Shown here in pieces: positions 51,221-61,400 of a stretch of 64,000 bases of DNA. The DNA lies in assembly GCA_012839485.1 (NCBI GenBank), contig DUNF01000058.1:1-64000 (forward strand), in the 5' to 3' direction. A model generated the notes under the pieces. The model was given only the letters and a program-made list of their open reading frames with translations, made no database searches and was not told where the DNA came from. Source of the stretch: Acholeplasmataceae bacterium (GTDB lineage: Bacteria; Bacillota_I; Bacilli_A; ML615J-28; CAG-698). The translations under genes and the position numbers were made by a program. Every line of letters starts with the position of its first letter. Within the stretch, counting starts at the first letter, position 1.

Positions 51221-52137
51221 TGAAGAAAGCAATGATAGGTGTTGATGCTGGTGGCTCTTCAACAAAACTAGCCTTGTTTTTAGAAGATGGGACGATTGTA
51301 AAGAAACTAAAAGCTAAGGCAGGATCTAGTGCATCAGTTAAATCAGCTTTGGAGAATGTAGAAGAAGGGGTTTATAAGTTGTACGAAGAAGTTAAAAATG
51401 AGTATGACTTAAAAGCTATCGTTATTGGTTTAAGTGGACTTAAAGCTAATTCTAAAGAATCTTTAGAAAAGTTAGTTTCTAATTTAAAAGCAAAAACTAA
51501 TCTTGATGTATTATTAAACCCTGATACTTTAATTGCTTTATACTCTCATTTAAAAGATGAATATGAAGAAGGAATTGTTGTTATATCTGGTACTGGTCAT
51601 GCTTCTTTTGGTTTAAATAAAAATGGTAAATCAATGATGATTGGTGGCTGGGGGTATATGATTTATGAAATCGGTAGTGCCTTTAGTGCTGTTCAAGATT
51701 TAATTATTAAATCAGTTAGGCATTATGAAGAAGAAGGTAAAGTCTATCCGTTAGCCCAATCTTTAATAAAAGCAATTGGTTTAAGCACAATAGATGACTT
51801 AAGAGTATTTATGTATCATAATGATAAAAAAGAGATTGCAAGTTATGCTTATTTAATTACTGATGGAGCTAAAGCTGGAGATAGAATAGCCTTAGAGATT
51901 TTAGATGATGCAAGTAAAGGTATTGCTAGGTCAATTAAATTACTTGTAAAGCATTTAGAATTAAAGGAAACTGCTGTTTTGGGATTTACAGGAGAATATA
52001 TTAAAAACTCTAAAATCTTACAAGAATTAGTATTAGAAAAATTACAGAAAGAGAAGATAAAGTTAAAATATTTAGAAGGTAGTATTGACCCTATTTATGG
52101 AGCCTATTACCTAGCTAGGAAGAAAGGCAAAATATGA
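51220..52137 (+). CDS. murK: BadF/BadG-type amino-sugar kinase (MurK/NagK-like)
   Basis: A 305-residue ASKHA-fold kinase: phosphate-1 loop IGVDAGGSSTKLALF, ISGTGHASFGLN near residue 127, GGWGYMIYEIGSAFSA and the adenosine region VLGFTGEYIKNS. Clostridial MurK of this family phosphorylates both MurNAc and GlcNAc at O6. Such a kinase is what the cluster needs to turn sugars freed by NamZ and NagZ into 6-phosphates. Specificity cannot be read from sequence alone. It overlaps anmK (ATGA). Confidence 0.85.
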   Translation: MKKAMIGVDAGGSSTKLALFLEDGTIVKKLKAKAGSSASVKSALENVEEGVYKLYEEVKNEYDLKAIVIGLSGLKANSKESLEKLVSNLKAKTNLDVLLNPDTLIALYSHLKDEYEEGIVVISGTGHASFGLNKNGKSMMIGGWGYMIYEIGSAFSAVQDLIIKSVRHYEEEGKVYPLAQSLIKAIGLSTIDDLRVFMYHNDKKEIASYAYLITDGAKAGDRIALEILDDASKGIARSIKLLVKHLELKETAVLGFTGEYIKNSKILQELVLEKLQKEKIKLKYLEGSIDPIYGAYYLARKKGKI

Positions 52138-53264
52138 AAGTTATTGGTTTAATGAGTGGGACATCTTTAGATGGTGTAGATGCTGCATTAGTAGAAATCA
52201 AAGGTAAAAAAGTTCAACTTTTGAATTTTGTTACTTATCCTTATCCTAAAGAGTTCAAAGCTAAACTAAAAAAGAATTTAAATAACGAACAAGCAAAATT
52301 AGAAGAAATCTGCAGTTTGAATTTTGAACTTGGAGATTATTTTGTTTACGCAATTGATGAAGTTTTAAAAGACAAATATAGTTATGATGATATTGATTTA
52401 GTTGCAAGCCATGGTCAAACAATTTGGCATAATCCTAAAGGATTAAAAGGCCAAAGAGCATCTACCTTACAAATAGGAGAAGCAGCTGTAATTGTGGCTA
52501 AGACAAACATCACAACAGTATCTAATTTTAGAGTTAAAGATGTAGCCTTAGATGGTGAAGGTGCACCACTTGTTCCTAAAACTGACTTTTTGCTTTATCA
52601 TAACAATAAGAAAAACATTGTCTTACAAAATATTGGTGGTATTGGTAACTTAACATATTTACCAAAAGATGCTAAGGAAGATGAAATTTTGGCGTTTGAT
52701 ACTGGCCCAGGTAATGTAATGATTGATTACTTTATGCACAAGTATTATGGCAAAGCTTATGATGAAGATGGTAAAAAAGCCTTTAAAGGAATAATTATTA
52801 AACCTTTATATGATTATTTAATGAGTGATAAATTTATAAAAAAAGCTCCACCTAAGAGTACAGGTAGAGAGCAATATAATGAAACGTTTTTTGAAAGTTT
52901 AGTTAAGAAGTTCAATTTAGACCAATATAGTAAAGAAGATGTTATTTGTACAGTTACAAATATTACAGTAGATTCTATTGTCTATAACTATGAGAAGTAC
53001 TTAAAAGAGATTGATTTAGTTGTAGTTACTGGAGGAGGATCACATAATAAATACGTAGTATCCGAGTTAGGAAAAAGACTAGGAGTTGAAGTGGTTACAG
53101 GAACTGACTACGGAATTGAAAATGATGCTAAGGAAGCTTTAAGTTTTGCTTATTTAGGATATTTAAGTTTTAACTATAAAACAGGAAACTTGAAATCAGT
53201 TACTGGAGCTAAAGAAAATACTATTTTAGGAAATATTACTTATGGAAGGTATCGCCATGGTTGA
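52134..53264 (+). CDS. anmK: Anhydro-N-acetylmuramic acid kinase
   Basis: Opens the 1,6-anhydro ring and phosphorylates anhydroMurNAc to MurNAc-6-P with ATP. The landmarks are IGLMSGTSLDGVDAALVEI at the start, SHGQTIWHNP, LQIGE, the catalytic Asp region NFRVKDVALDGEGAPLVP, LQNIGGIGN, FDTGPGNVMID and VVTGGGSHN. At 376 residues it is full length. AnhydroMurNAc is made by lytic transglycosylases of other bacteria or phages, so this extends the operon to a second class of wall fragment. It overlaps murQ by 8 bases. Confidence 0.96.
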   Translation: MKVIGLMSGTSLDGVDAALVEIKGKKVQLLNFVTYPYPKEFKAKLKKNLNNEQAKLEEICSLNFELGDYFVYAIDEVLKDKYSYDDIDLVASHGQTIWHNPKGLKGQRASTLQIGEAAVIVAKTNITTVSNFRVKDVALDGEGAPLVPKTDFLLYHNNKKNIVLQNIGGIGNLTYLPKDAKEDEILAFDTGPGNVMIDYFMHKYYGKAYDEDGKKAFKGIIIKPLYDYLMSDKFIKKAPPKSTGREQYNETFFESLVKKFNLDQYSKEDVICTVTNITVDSIVYNYEKYLKEIDLVVVTGGGSHNKYVVSELGKRLGVEVVTGTDYGIENDAKEALSFAYLGYLSFNYKTGNLKSVTGAKENTILGNITYGRYRHG

Positions 53265-54168
53265 TTTAAGTAAACTAACAACAGAAAAAAGAAATAAGAA
53301 TACTTATGATATTGATAGTTTAGATAGTTTAGGAATTATCAAGAAAATCAATGAAGAAGATAAACAAATTGCTTATGAAATTGAAAAGCATTTAGAAGAA
53401 ATTGCTTCAGTAATTGATGATGTAGTAAAAAGTTTTCTAGAAGGTGGAAGACTTATTTATATTGGTGCTGGTACTAGTGGAAGGTTAGGGATTTTAGATG
53501 CAGTTGAATGCCCACCTACATTTAGTGTGGATTTTGAGCAAGTTCAGGGGTTGATCGCAGGGGGAGAGAGAGCATTTATCAAAGCGGTAGAAGGAGCTGA
53601 AGATAATAAAGAGTTAGCTGTAAAAGATTTAAAAGCAATTAATTTGTCTGATAAAGATACTTTAATTGGTTTAAGTGCTAGCGGTAGAACCCCTTATGTA
53701 GTTTCTGGCATAGAATATGGCAATAAAATTGGTGCCAAAACAGCTTCAATTGCAACATCTTTAAATAGTGAAATTGGTAAGATTGCGAAGAAGAAAATTG
53801 AAGTTGTAACTGGTGCTGAAGTTTTAACCGGTTCTACCAGACTAAAATCAGGAACTGCTCAGAAGATGATTTTAAATATGATCTCAACTGCTAGTATGAT
53901 TCAAATGGGTAAAGTTTATGAGAACTTAATGATTGATGTTAACCCTACAAATGAAAAGTTAGTTGCAAGAGCATTGTCAATTATTCAAGATATTACAAAA
54001 GTAGAAAAAGAAGAAGCTGCTTTGAAATTAAAGCGATATAAAACAGTAAAAAAGACTATTTTTCATTTACTAACTAAGGAAGAATCTTTAGAAAAAATAG
54101 ATTATTACTTAAATAAAAATCATGGACATTTACGAAAGGCAATAGCTAGTTATGGTAAAAAGTGTTGA
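53257..54168 (+). CDS. murQ: N-acetylmuramic acid 6-phosphate etherase
   Basis: Cleaves the lactyl ether of MurNAc-6-P to GlcNAc-6-P and D-lactate. The SIS-domain signature YIGAGTSGRLGILDAVECPPTF carries the catalytic Glu. LIGLSASGRTPYV and the sugar-phosphate region LTGSTRLKSGTAQK follow. An in-frame ATG at 53242 lies farther upstream. 53257 is preferred because a GGAAGG site precedes it and the N-terminus LTTEKRNKNT matches the family. It is the key step that joins the kinase routes to glycolysis and creates the D-lactate that the enzymes downstream could use. Confidence 0.95.
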   Translation: MVDLSKLTTEKRNKNTYDIDSLDSLGIIKKINEEDKQIAYEIEKHLEEIASVIDDVVKSFLEGGRLIYIGAGTSGRLGILDAVECPPTFSVDFEQVQGLIAGGERAFIKAVEGAEDNKELAVKDLKAINLSDKDTLIGLSASGRTPYVVSGIEYGNKIGAKTASIATSLNSEIGKIAKKKIEVVTGAEVLTGSTRLKSGTAQKMILNMISTASMIQMGKVYENLMIDVNPTNEKLVARALSIIQDITKVEKEEAALKLKRYKTVKKTIFHLLTKEESLEKIDYYLNKNHGHLRKAIASYGKKC

Positions 54169-54886
54169 TTTAAAAAATGGCGATTATACTTTAAGAGGTA
54201 TATATAGTAAAGGTGAAAGTGAAAAGATAGTAATTATGTTTCATGGCTATACTGGTCATAAAGTAGAACATAATGGAATGTTTCGAAGTTTATCAAGGAT
54301 TTTATTAAAAGAAGATATCTCTTCTTTAAGATTTGACTATTATGGCAATTTTGATAGTGATGGTGAGTTTACTGATTTTACCTTTGATACACTATTTAGC
54401 GATGCTAGATGTATTATTAAATACGCTTATGATTTAGGCTATAAGGAAGTTGTTTTATTAGGCTATTCAATGGGTGGCGCTTTAGCTTTAGCAGTTGCTC
54501 ATGAAGAAGCAAGAATAAAAAAGGTAGTTGTTTGGAATCCTGCTGGTAATATTAATGAGCTTGTGAAAAGAAGATATGAGATTACTGAAAAGGATGAAAA
54601 AGGTAATACAATTACTTTAAACTTTTCTTTATCAAAAGCGATGTTTGATTCTAGTTTTAAATATAAGTGGTATGAGCTAGCAAGTAAATATCAAGGAAAA
54701 GCTTATGTAATTAAAGGCGCTAAAGATTTAGCTGTGCCTTTGTTATATAACGATAAATATTTAGAAGTGTTAAAAAATAAGGTTTCTTTTATTATCAAAG
54801 ATGGAGACCATGGTTTTGATAATAAAAAAGATCAAGAGTTATTATATAAGAAAACGATAGAATATATTAAGGAGGAAGAAAGTTGA
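54152..54886 (+). CDS. Alpha/beta hydrolase (esterase/acyl-peptidase type)
   Basis: A 244-residue cytosolic hydrolase: oxyanion HGYTGHKVEHNG, the nucleophile elbow GYSMGG near residue 107, an acid in KGAKDLAVP and the His in DGDHGFDN. It resembles small carboxylesterases such as cinnamoyl or acyl esterases. In this operon it might remove O-acetyl groups from muramic acid or other esters, but that is only a context guess. It overlaps murQ by 17 bases and etfB by 4. Confidence 0.85.
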   Translation: MVKSVDLKNGDYTLRGIYSKGESEKIVIMFHGYTGHKVEHNGMFRSLSRILLKEDISSLRFDYYGNFDSDGEFTDFTFDTLFSDARCIIKYAYDLGYKEVVLLGYSMGGALALAVAHEEARIKKVVVWNPAGNINELVKRRYEITEKDEKGNTITLNFSLSKAMFDSSFKYKWYELASKYQGKAYVIKGAKDLAVPLLYNDKYLEVLKNKVSFIIKDGDHGFDNKKDQELLYKKTIEYIKEEES

Positions 54887-55671
54887 AAATTATAGTATGT
54901 ATTAAACAAGTACCTGCAAGTACTGAGGTAGAAATAGATCCCATTACAGGTAACTTAATTAGAGATGGTCGAAATGCGAAGATGAATCCTTATGATTTAT
55001 ATGCGATTGAAACAGCTTTAAGAATTAAAGAGTTCAATGGTGCTCATGTAGCTACAATCTCAATGGGTCCACCTTCAGCTTTAGCAGTATTGAATGAATC
55101 TTTATGGATGGGTTGTGATGATGCTACAATCATGACTGATCGTAAATTTGGGGGAGCTGATGTTGTAGCAACTAGCTATACTTTAGCTCAAGGAATTAAA
55201 TTAATAGGCGGAGCTGATTTGATTATCTGTGGTAAACAAACAACAGATGGTGATACTGCTCAAGTAGGACCGGAAATAGCTGAGAATTTAAAGATTCCTC
55301 ATTTATGTTATGTAGATAAGATTATCGAAATTAAGGAGAAATCAATTGTTGTTCAAGTAGATATGGATCATACTGAAGAAGTATGGGAGATTGATTATCC
55401 GTGTTTAATTACGGTAAATAAAGGTATTTTCACACCAAGACTTCCTTCTTATAGAAGAAGCAAAAAGTTTAAAGATTATGAAATTAGACAAATTCATTTT
55501 AGTGATATGGTTGATCAAAATGAAGCGCATTATGGTCTAAAAGGGTCGCCAACACAAGTTGAAAGAATGTTCCCGCCAATTAAAAATACTGATAAAGAAT
55601 TATGGGAAGATACTGATGAAAATTTAGCTTTGAAATTGTCTAACAAATTAAAGGAAATGAAGGTAGTATAA
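54883..55671 (+). CDS. etfB: Electron transfer flavoprotein beta subunit (LctB-like)
   Basis: A 262-residue EtfB beginning at TTG. The family start is VCIKQVPASTEVEIDP, followed by MNPYDLYAIETALRIK. The FAD/AMP-binding stretch LIICGKQTTDGDTAQVGPE carries the DGDTAQVGP run typical of the bifurcating/confurcating EtfB group that binds a second FAD. It forms a dimer with the EtfA encoded 1 base downstream and would accept electrons from the flavoenzyme at 56868. It overlaps the hydrolase gene, so it belongs to the MurNAc operon. Confidence 0.93.
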   Translation: MKIIVCIKQVPASTEVEIDPITGNLIRDGRNAKMNPYDLYAIETALRIKEFNGAHVATISMGPPSALAVLNESLWMGCDDATIMTDRKFGGADVVATSYTLAQGIKLIGGADLIICGKQTTDGDTAQVGPEIAENLKIPHLCYVDKIIEIKEKSIVVQVDMDHTEEVWEIDYPCLITVNKGIFTPRLPSYRRSKKFKDYEIRQIHFSDMVDQNEAHYGLKGSPTQVERMFPPIKNTDKELWEDTDENLALKLSNKLKEMKVV

Positions 55672-55672
55672 G

Positions 55673-56875
55673 ATGGCTAAAAAAGGAATTATTGTAGTTA
55701 ACAAGAGTAACGTAAATAAAGATTTAATTGAAGATTATGTTAAGAGTTGTCCTTTTAAGGCGATTGTAGCTAAAGATGGTAGTGTTGATGTTGATCAATC
55801 TGCTTGTAAGATTTGTCGAATATGTGCTAAAAAGTTTGCTGATGTTTTTAAGTTTCAAGAAATTGAAGAAGAAAAGATTAATAAAGATGAGTGGGTAGGA
55901 ATTACTGTTTTTATTGAACATGATGGAAATAAAATTCACCCAGTATCATTAGAATTAATCGGGAAATCTAAAGAGCTTGCAAAGGTAACTGGACATCCAG
56001 TTTATGCTATACTTTTTAGTGATGATGCAAATAAATTTACCGACACTTTATTAGCTTATGGAGTTGATAAAGTATACTCATATGAGCATAAACTACTAGG
56101 ACATTTTAACGTAGAATATTATGTAGAAGTGATGGCGGATTTTGTTTCGAAAGTGAAACCTTCAACAATCCTTTATGGTGGTACAGCAATTGGTAGAAGC
56201 TTTGCCCCAAGAGTTGCAGCAAGACTTAAGACTGGTTTGACTGCTGACTGTACAATTTTGGATATGAAAAAGAATACAGATTTAGTCCAAAATCGTCCTG
56301 CTTTTGGTGGTAACATTATGGCTGGAATTATTTGTGAGAACACAAGACCACAAATGGCTACAGTTCGTTATAAGATCTTCAAAATGCCAGAAAAGGTTAA
56401 ACCTTTTGGTGCTGTTGAAAAGATGAGTTTGAAAGATATTAAGTTTAAAACTAATATGAGATTAGTTGAAACAAAAGAAAAGCCAAAAGAAATTGATATT
56501 TCTGAGGCAGATACAATCGTATGTATTGGGAAACCATTTAAAACTAAAGAACAAATTCAAATGGCAAAAGAATTTGCTGATTTAATTGGGGCACAACTTG
56601 CTTGTACTAGACCACTTGTAGAGGCAGGAGTTATGCCAGCTACAAGACAAATTGGCCTAAGTGGTAGAACAGTTTCGCCTAAACTTCTTGTTTGTTTGGG
56701 TATTAGTGGAGCTGTTCAATTTACTGCGGGAATGAAAGGCAGTGAAGTAGTTTTCGCTGTTAACAATGATAAAAATGCAGCTATTTTTGACTTTGTTCAT
56801 TATGGTTTAGTAGGGGATATTTTTACAATACTACCTGAATTAATTAAGACTTTGAAAGGGGAAGAAGATGTATAA
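55673..56875 (+). CDS. etfA: Electron transfer flavoprotein alpha subunit with N-terminal ferredoxin-like segment (LctC-like)
   Basis: A 400-residue EtfA. About 65 extra N-terminal residues carry Cys in SCPF and the CKICRIC run. That gives four Cys, enough for one [4Fe-4S] cluster, although the usual final CP of the second ferredoxin motif is lost. The EtfA core follows (GGTAIGRSFAPRVAARLKTGLTAD), with the FAD site GLSGRTVSPKLLVCLGISG and FTAGMKGSE at the end. LctC of Acetobacterium woodii has a comparable iron-sulfur extension. It overlaps the flavoenzyme gene by 8 bases. Confidence 0.93.
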   Translation: MAKKGIIVVNKSNVNKDLIEDYVKSCPFKAIVAKDGSVDVDQSACKICRICAKKFADVFKFQEIEEEKINKDEWVGITVFIEHDGNKIHPVSLELIGKSKELAKVTGHPVYAILFSDDANKFTDTLLAYGVDKVYSYEHKLLGHFNVEYYVEVMADFVSKVKPSTILYGGTAIGRSFAPRVAARLKTGLTADCTILDMKKNTDLVQNRPAFGGNIMAGIICENTRPQMATVRYKIFKMPEKVKPFGAVEKMSLKDIKFKTNMRLVETKEKPKEIDISEADTIVCIGKPFKTKEQIQMAKEFADLIGAQLACTRPLVEAGVMPATRQIGLSGRTVSPKLLVCLGISGAVQFTAGMKGSEVVFAVNNDKNAAIFDFVHYGLVGDIFTILPELIKTLKGEEDV

Positions 56876-58259
56876 AAAAGTGACAAACAAAGATGTTTTG
56901 GCTTTAGAGAAATTAATTGATAAAACAAGAGTTTTTATTTATGATGATTCAATTTCAGAATATTCAAAAGATGAACTTGGTACTTTAATTGGTAAGCCAG
57001 AAGTGATTGTGAAAGTAGAATCGACTAAAGAAGTATCTAAAGTTGCTAAATATGCTTATGACAATAACATTCCATTAACTGTAAGAGGAAGTGGAACTGG
57101 TTTAGTTGGGGCATGTGTACCATTATATGGTGGTATTGTTTTGGATATGACTTTAATGAATAAAATTATTAATTTAGATGAAGAAAACCAAATTTTAGAA
57201 GTTGAAGCGGGAGCATTACTAATGGATATTGCTGATTATACTAAAGCAAGAGGTTATCTATATGCTCCAGATCCAGGCGAAAAATCGGCAACAATAGGTG
57301 GTAATATTACAACTAACGCTGGTGGTATGAGAGCCGTAAAGTATGGAGTTACTAGAGATTGGGTCCGTGCTTTAGAAGTAGTTTTAATGGATGGAACAAT
57401 TTTAGAGTTTGGGAAGAAAGTTGTAAAAGATACTTCAGGTTATTCTTTGAAGAACTTAATTATTGGTAGTGAAGGGACACTAGCAATTGTAACTAAAGCT
57501 TATTTAAAGGTAGTTTCACTACCTGAAAAAAGTTTAAGTTTACTTGTTCCTTATGCTAGTTTAGAAAAAGCTATTGAACAAGTTCCGAAGATTTTGAATT
57601 CAGGAACTAATCCAACAGCAATTGAGTTTTTTACAAGAGAAGCTTTAGAGTATTCAGAGACGTTTTTAGGTAAAAAGTTCCCAGATCAAAACAGTCCTGC
57701 TTATATTTTACTTACTTTTGATGGTTCGCAAGCTGAGGTAGATGAGAATGCTAAGAAGGCGTCAGAACTATTAATTAACAAGTTTGAAGCAGTAGATGTT
57801 TTGATTGTTGATACTGATGAAAGAAACGAAGATGTTTGGAGTGCTAGGAGTTCTTTCTTAGAAGCTATTAAAGCTTCTACACCTTTAATGGATGAGTGTG
57901 ATGTAGTAGTGCCACGTTCTGAAGTGAGCGATTATATTAAATACACTTATGAGTTAGAAGAAAAGTATGGCTTAAGACTTCCTTCATTTGGCCATGCTGG
58001 TGATGGTAATTTACATATTTATATTTGTAAAGATGACTTATCAGATGAAGAATGGGAAGTGAAACTAGATCTAGTATTCCATGATTTATATAAGAGAGCT
58101 AAAGAAGTTGGTGGTTTAGTATCAGGAGAACACGGAATTGGCTATGCTAAGATGGAATATTTAAAAGAATCATTAGGAGATGTGCAAATTAATTTAATGA
58201 GAAATATTAAAGCAGCATTCGATCCTAAAAATCTTTTAAATCCAGGAAAAATAGTGTAA
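56868..58259 (+). CDS. lctD: FAD-linked D-lactate dehydrogenase (LctD/GlcD type)
   Basis: A 463-residue FAD oxidoreductase of the VAO/GlcD group: PLTVRGSGTGLVGACVP and PGEKSATIGGNITTNAGG in the FAD domain, then the C-terminal cap with FGHAGDGNLHI and VSGEHGIG. Members act on D-lactate, glycolate or similar 2-hydroxy acids. Encoded with EtfB and an iron-sulfur EtfA, it matches the electron-confurcating lactate dehydrogenase complex LctBCD. Its place after murQ strongly suggests D-lactate from MurNAc-6-P as substrate, giving pyruvate. It ends the operon at a palindrome. Confidence 0.92.
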   Translation: MYKKVTNKDVLALEKLIDKTRVFIYDDSISEYSKDELGTLIGKPEVIVKVESTKEVSKVAKYAYDNNIPLTVRGSGTGLVGACVPLYGGIVLDMTLMNKIINLDEENQILEVEAGALLMDIADYTKARGYLYAPDPGEKSATIGGNITTNAGGMRAVKYGVTRDWVRALEVVLMDGTILEFGKKVVKDTSGYSLKNLIIGSEGTLAIVTKAYLKVVSLPEKSLSLLVPYASLEKAIEQVPKILNSGTNPTAIEFFTREALEYSETFLGKKFPDQNSPAYILLTFDGSQAEVDENAKKASELLINKFEAVDVLIVDTDERNEDVWSARSSFLEAIKASTPLMDECDVVVPRSEVSDYIKYTYELEEKYGLRLPSFGHAGDGNLHIYICKDDLSDEEWEVKLDLVFHDLYKRAKEVGGLVSGEHGIGYAKMEYLKESLGDVQINLMRNIKAAFDPKNLLNPGKIV

Positions 58260-58278
58260 ACGCTTTTTAAAAAGCGTT
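58259..58278 (+). terminator. Palindrome at the end of the MurNAc operon
   Basis: A perfect 20-base palindrome (AACGCTTTTT with AAAAAGCGTT) overlaps the lctD stop. No T-run follows on the plus strand, so it may be a weak terminator, an mRNA-stabilising hairpin or a protein site. Confidence 0.45.
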
Positions 58279-58317
58279 AAAAAAGCGCTAAAACAAAAGA
58301 GAAATTCTTGAAAAACC

Positions 58318-58346
58318 TTGACTTTTATACAGAGATAATGTAGAAT
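58318..58346 (+). promoter_or_regulatory. Promoter of the giant surface lipoprotein
   Basis: TTGACT (58318-58323), 17 bases and TAGAAT (58341-58346). A leader of about 70 bases follows, with AGGAGGT at 58408-58414 before the ATG. The leader is AT-rich, and no known riboswitch was recognised. Confidence 0.75.
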
Positions 58347-58422
58347 ATATGTGACCATATGTAATAGTATGGCGTATTATATAATAATGATATAAACATT
58401 CAGATTAGGAGGTAAAGTGTTT

Positions 58423-61400
58423 ATGAAAATGAGAAGATTTTTCGGTGCACTTTTGATGCTTGTATTTGCCTTAACTGTGGTAGGCTGTGTAAGCAACAAG
58501 AAGTACAACGATGTTGCTGAACAGCTAAACAACGCTCAAACTCAATTAGACGCAGCAAATGCACAATTGACAGTATTAGAAGAGCAAAAAGCTGCTCTTG
58601 AGTTGCAACAACAAAATCTAAACGCAGAGAAGGCAGCATTAAATGCTAGAATCGCTCAACTTGAAGAATTCGAAGGTTTATCTGCCGAACTAGAAGAAGA
58701 ACTAGCTCAATTAAACGAAGAGAAAGAGGCTCTTGATGCCAGAATAGCGGAAACAGAAGCTGATTTAGCAGCTCTTCAAGAGTTAGTTGCCGCACTAAGC
58801 AATAGACCTGTTGCGCCGACTTCATTAGAACTATTTTTAATCGGTTCAACGCTTGTAGGAACATCTACAAATGCAGCTGAGCCTGATATTGACTATGTAG
58901 TTACACCAGCTGGCGCATATACTGGTTTATATTTTGAGGTTGAAAATCCTGAGATTGCAAGTGTTGATAGCTTAGGTCGTGTTACTGGTTTAAAACCTGG
59001 TAAAACTAAGATCAATGCTTGGTCTACACTAGATCCAAGTGTTAAGGATTCAGTTGATTTTGAAGTTATCGAAGCTGGAGCAGATTTAGATATCGTAATC
59101 GCTGCAGTTAACGAAATTTATGCTCAACTAAATAGATCATATGTTGCTGAAGATTTAGCATTAATGCATGCTTCAAACCCTTCAGTAAAGATCTCATACT
59201 TAAAAGGATCAGAAGTTATTGCTGAGTACGTAGATGGCGAATTAACACGTGGTACAGGTTACTACGCATACGAAGCACCTGCAGTAGATAAACTTGAAAA
59301 AGTTACTATTAAAGGTGAATATGGCGCAAACAACGTACAACACAATATGGAACTTACTCTATTCGTTGTTGCTGATTTAGCAAACAATGCTTTCAATAGA
59401 GTACAAATGGCAAGAGATATCGTTGAATCTTACCTACTTCCTTATACATCAGAAGTAGAAAAAGTTTCAGCTGATTTAGCTTTAGAGGCTGAAATTGCTG
59501 GCGTAGAAATTGTATACACAAGCAGTGCTAAACAAGTTATTAGCAATGAAGGTGCATATGTACGTCCACTTGATGACACTAAAGTTAACTTCCAAGTTAT
59601 GTATAAGTATCAAATCCCTGGTGGTGAATTATACACTGAATCAGCAGCATATGACGTATATGCTAATGGATATACTGCAGATGAAAAAATGGACTACATC
59701 GTTAATGAAGGGTCACTTGCTTTCTTAAATGGATATGCAAGCAACGTTAACATTAACTTACCAGCTGCAGATGACAAATTTGATGCTAAATTAACTTATG
59801 TTTCAGATAAACCAGAAGTTTTTGATAACGCTGGTAAATATGCTAATCAAGAATTAGCAGAAGCTACTGTAGTTACTTACACAGTTAGTTTCGAATACCT
59901 AGGAGAAGTTTTAGGAACTAGAGAAGTTGCAGTTACTGCAAACTTACCTTCAGTTGCTTCAAAAGCAGCTAATGCTTTTGCTAACAACAACGAAGTTCCT
60001 GCTCATTTCCCTTATGGTGTTAAAGGTAGAGCAGGCGGAAATGCTCTTCCAGGACTTGTAGCTACACAAGCAGTTGGCGAAGATACAGCTAACGTTGCTT
60101 GGGAAGCACTAGAACCTGAATTATGGGCAGACGGCTTTGTATTAAATGCACAATATTTAAGATACCGTGAAACTGCTTTAAAAGCTACATTCACAAATGC
60201 AGCTGATGAAACAGATAAAGCTGAATTAGAATTAGTTATAAATATCGGTGCTGGAAAAACTAAAGATGATATTATTGTTGCAGGACGTTTCTCACAACAA
60301 ACATCTACAGTTTATAAAGAAAAATGTGATACATTAGCATTATTCTCATACTTTGATCCAGTTGTTGGTGTTTTAAATATGGCATTCCCAACATATTACT
60401 CAGGTTATATGTTCTCAATTCAAGGCGAATTCAGACAAGCTCCAAACAATCCTGATATTGAAATTTTCTACCAAGGAGAAGATGCTTCTAGAAGCAACTT
60501 ATATATCAGACATGACTCAGTAATTTATGTTACTGGTAAAAAAGACAATGGCGAAGGTATCTTTGATAATAGTACTTTAATTCAAGGTACTGGTGGTAAC
60601 TGGCCTGTATTATATGTAAACAATTATACAGAAACAGTAAAAGTTCCACTTGCTGTTCACGTAACAGGCAATGGTTCAGATGGAAATCCAATTGTATCAA
60701 CTGGTTTCTCTCGTGAATTTGCTTTAACAGTTGACGGTTACAGAACTGTTTTCATTGTTAACTTAGAAACAGGTGAAGTAGTATCTGGTAATGGTAAGAG
60801 CGGAATTCAATTCGCTTACCCAGCAGGAACAAAATATCTTGAACTTCCTGCAAACCATGCTATTTACTGTCCAAAAACACAATCAAATAATGCTATTTAC
60901 AATGGCGTATTCTGTGTACAAGGAACTCATCTAGAAGTTAATCATCATGATTTACATCCAAAGAACAGTTATTTCATTGATACAGCTAATGCACAATTAG
61001 AAAACGCTGAAGCTTCAATTGCTAAGTTAGAAGCTGGTGAAGCATTAGGCGAAGAAGATGCTAACCCAGTTACAGCTTTAGCAACAGCTAATGCAAGAGC
61101 AAACAATGCTAGATTATCAGATGCTGAAAAAGCTGGATTTAATGCCGCAAAATACGCTGAACTAGCTGGTCGTTATGCTTTATTATTCAATGAAGAATTA
61201 CAAGCATTAAAAGATAGCAAAGGTGAAATTGGCTTCTATATGGAAGACTATGTAGTAGCATTACAAGCTGCTTATGATAAGTATGATGCTTTACCTGAAG
61301 CTGCTCAAGATGCTGTTCCATTAAAAGCTTGGTTACTTGCTGAAAAAGCACTTTACTTAGATACAAACTGGACTATTACATATAACTTAAATGGTGGTTC

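Noticed and set aside
58259..58278. Strong intrinsic terminator after lctD
   Set aside because: The 20-base palindrome is perfect, but no T-run follows on the coding strand. It is kept only as a weak terminator or hairpin.
58347..58422. Riboswitch in the leader of the giant lipoprotein
   Set aside because: The leader is short and AT-rich, and no known aptamer core was recognised.
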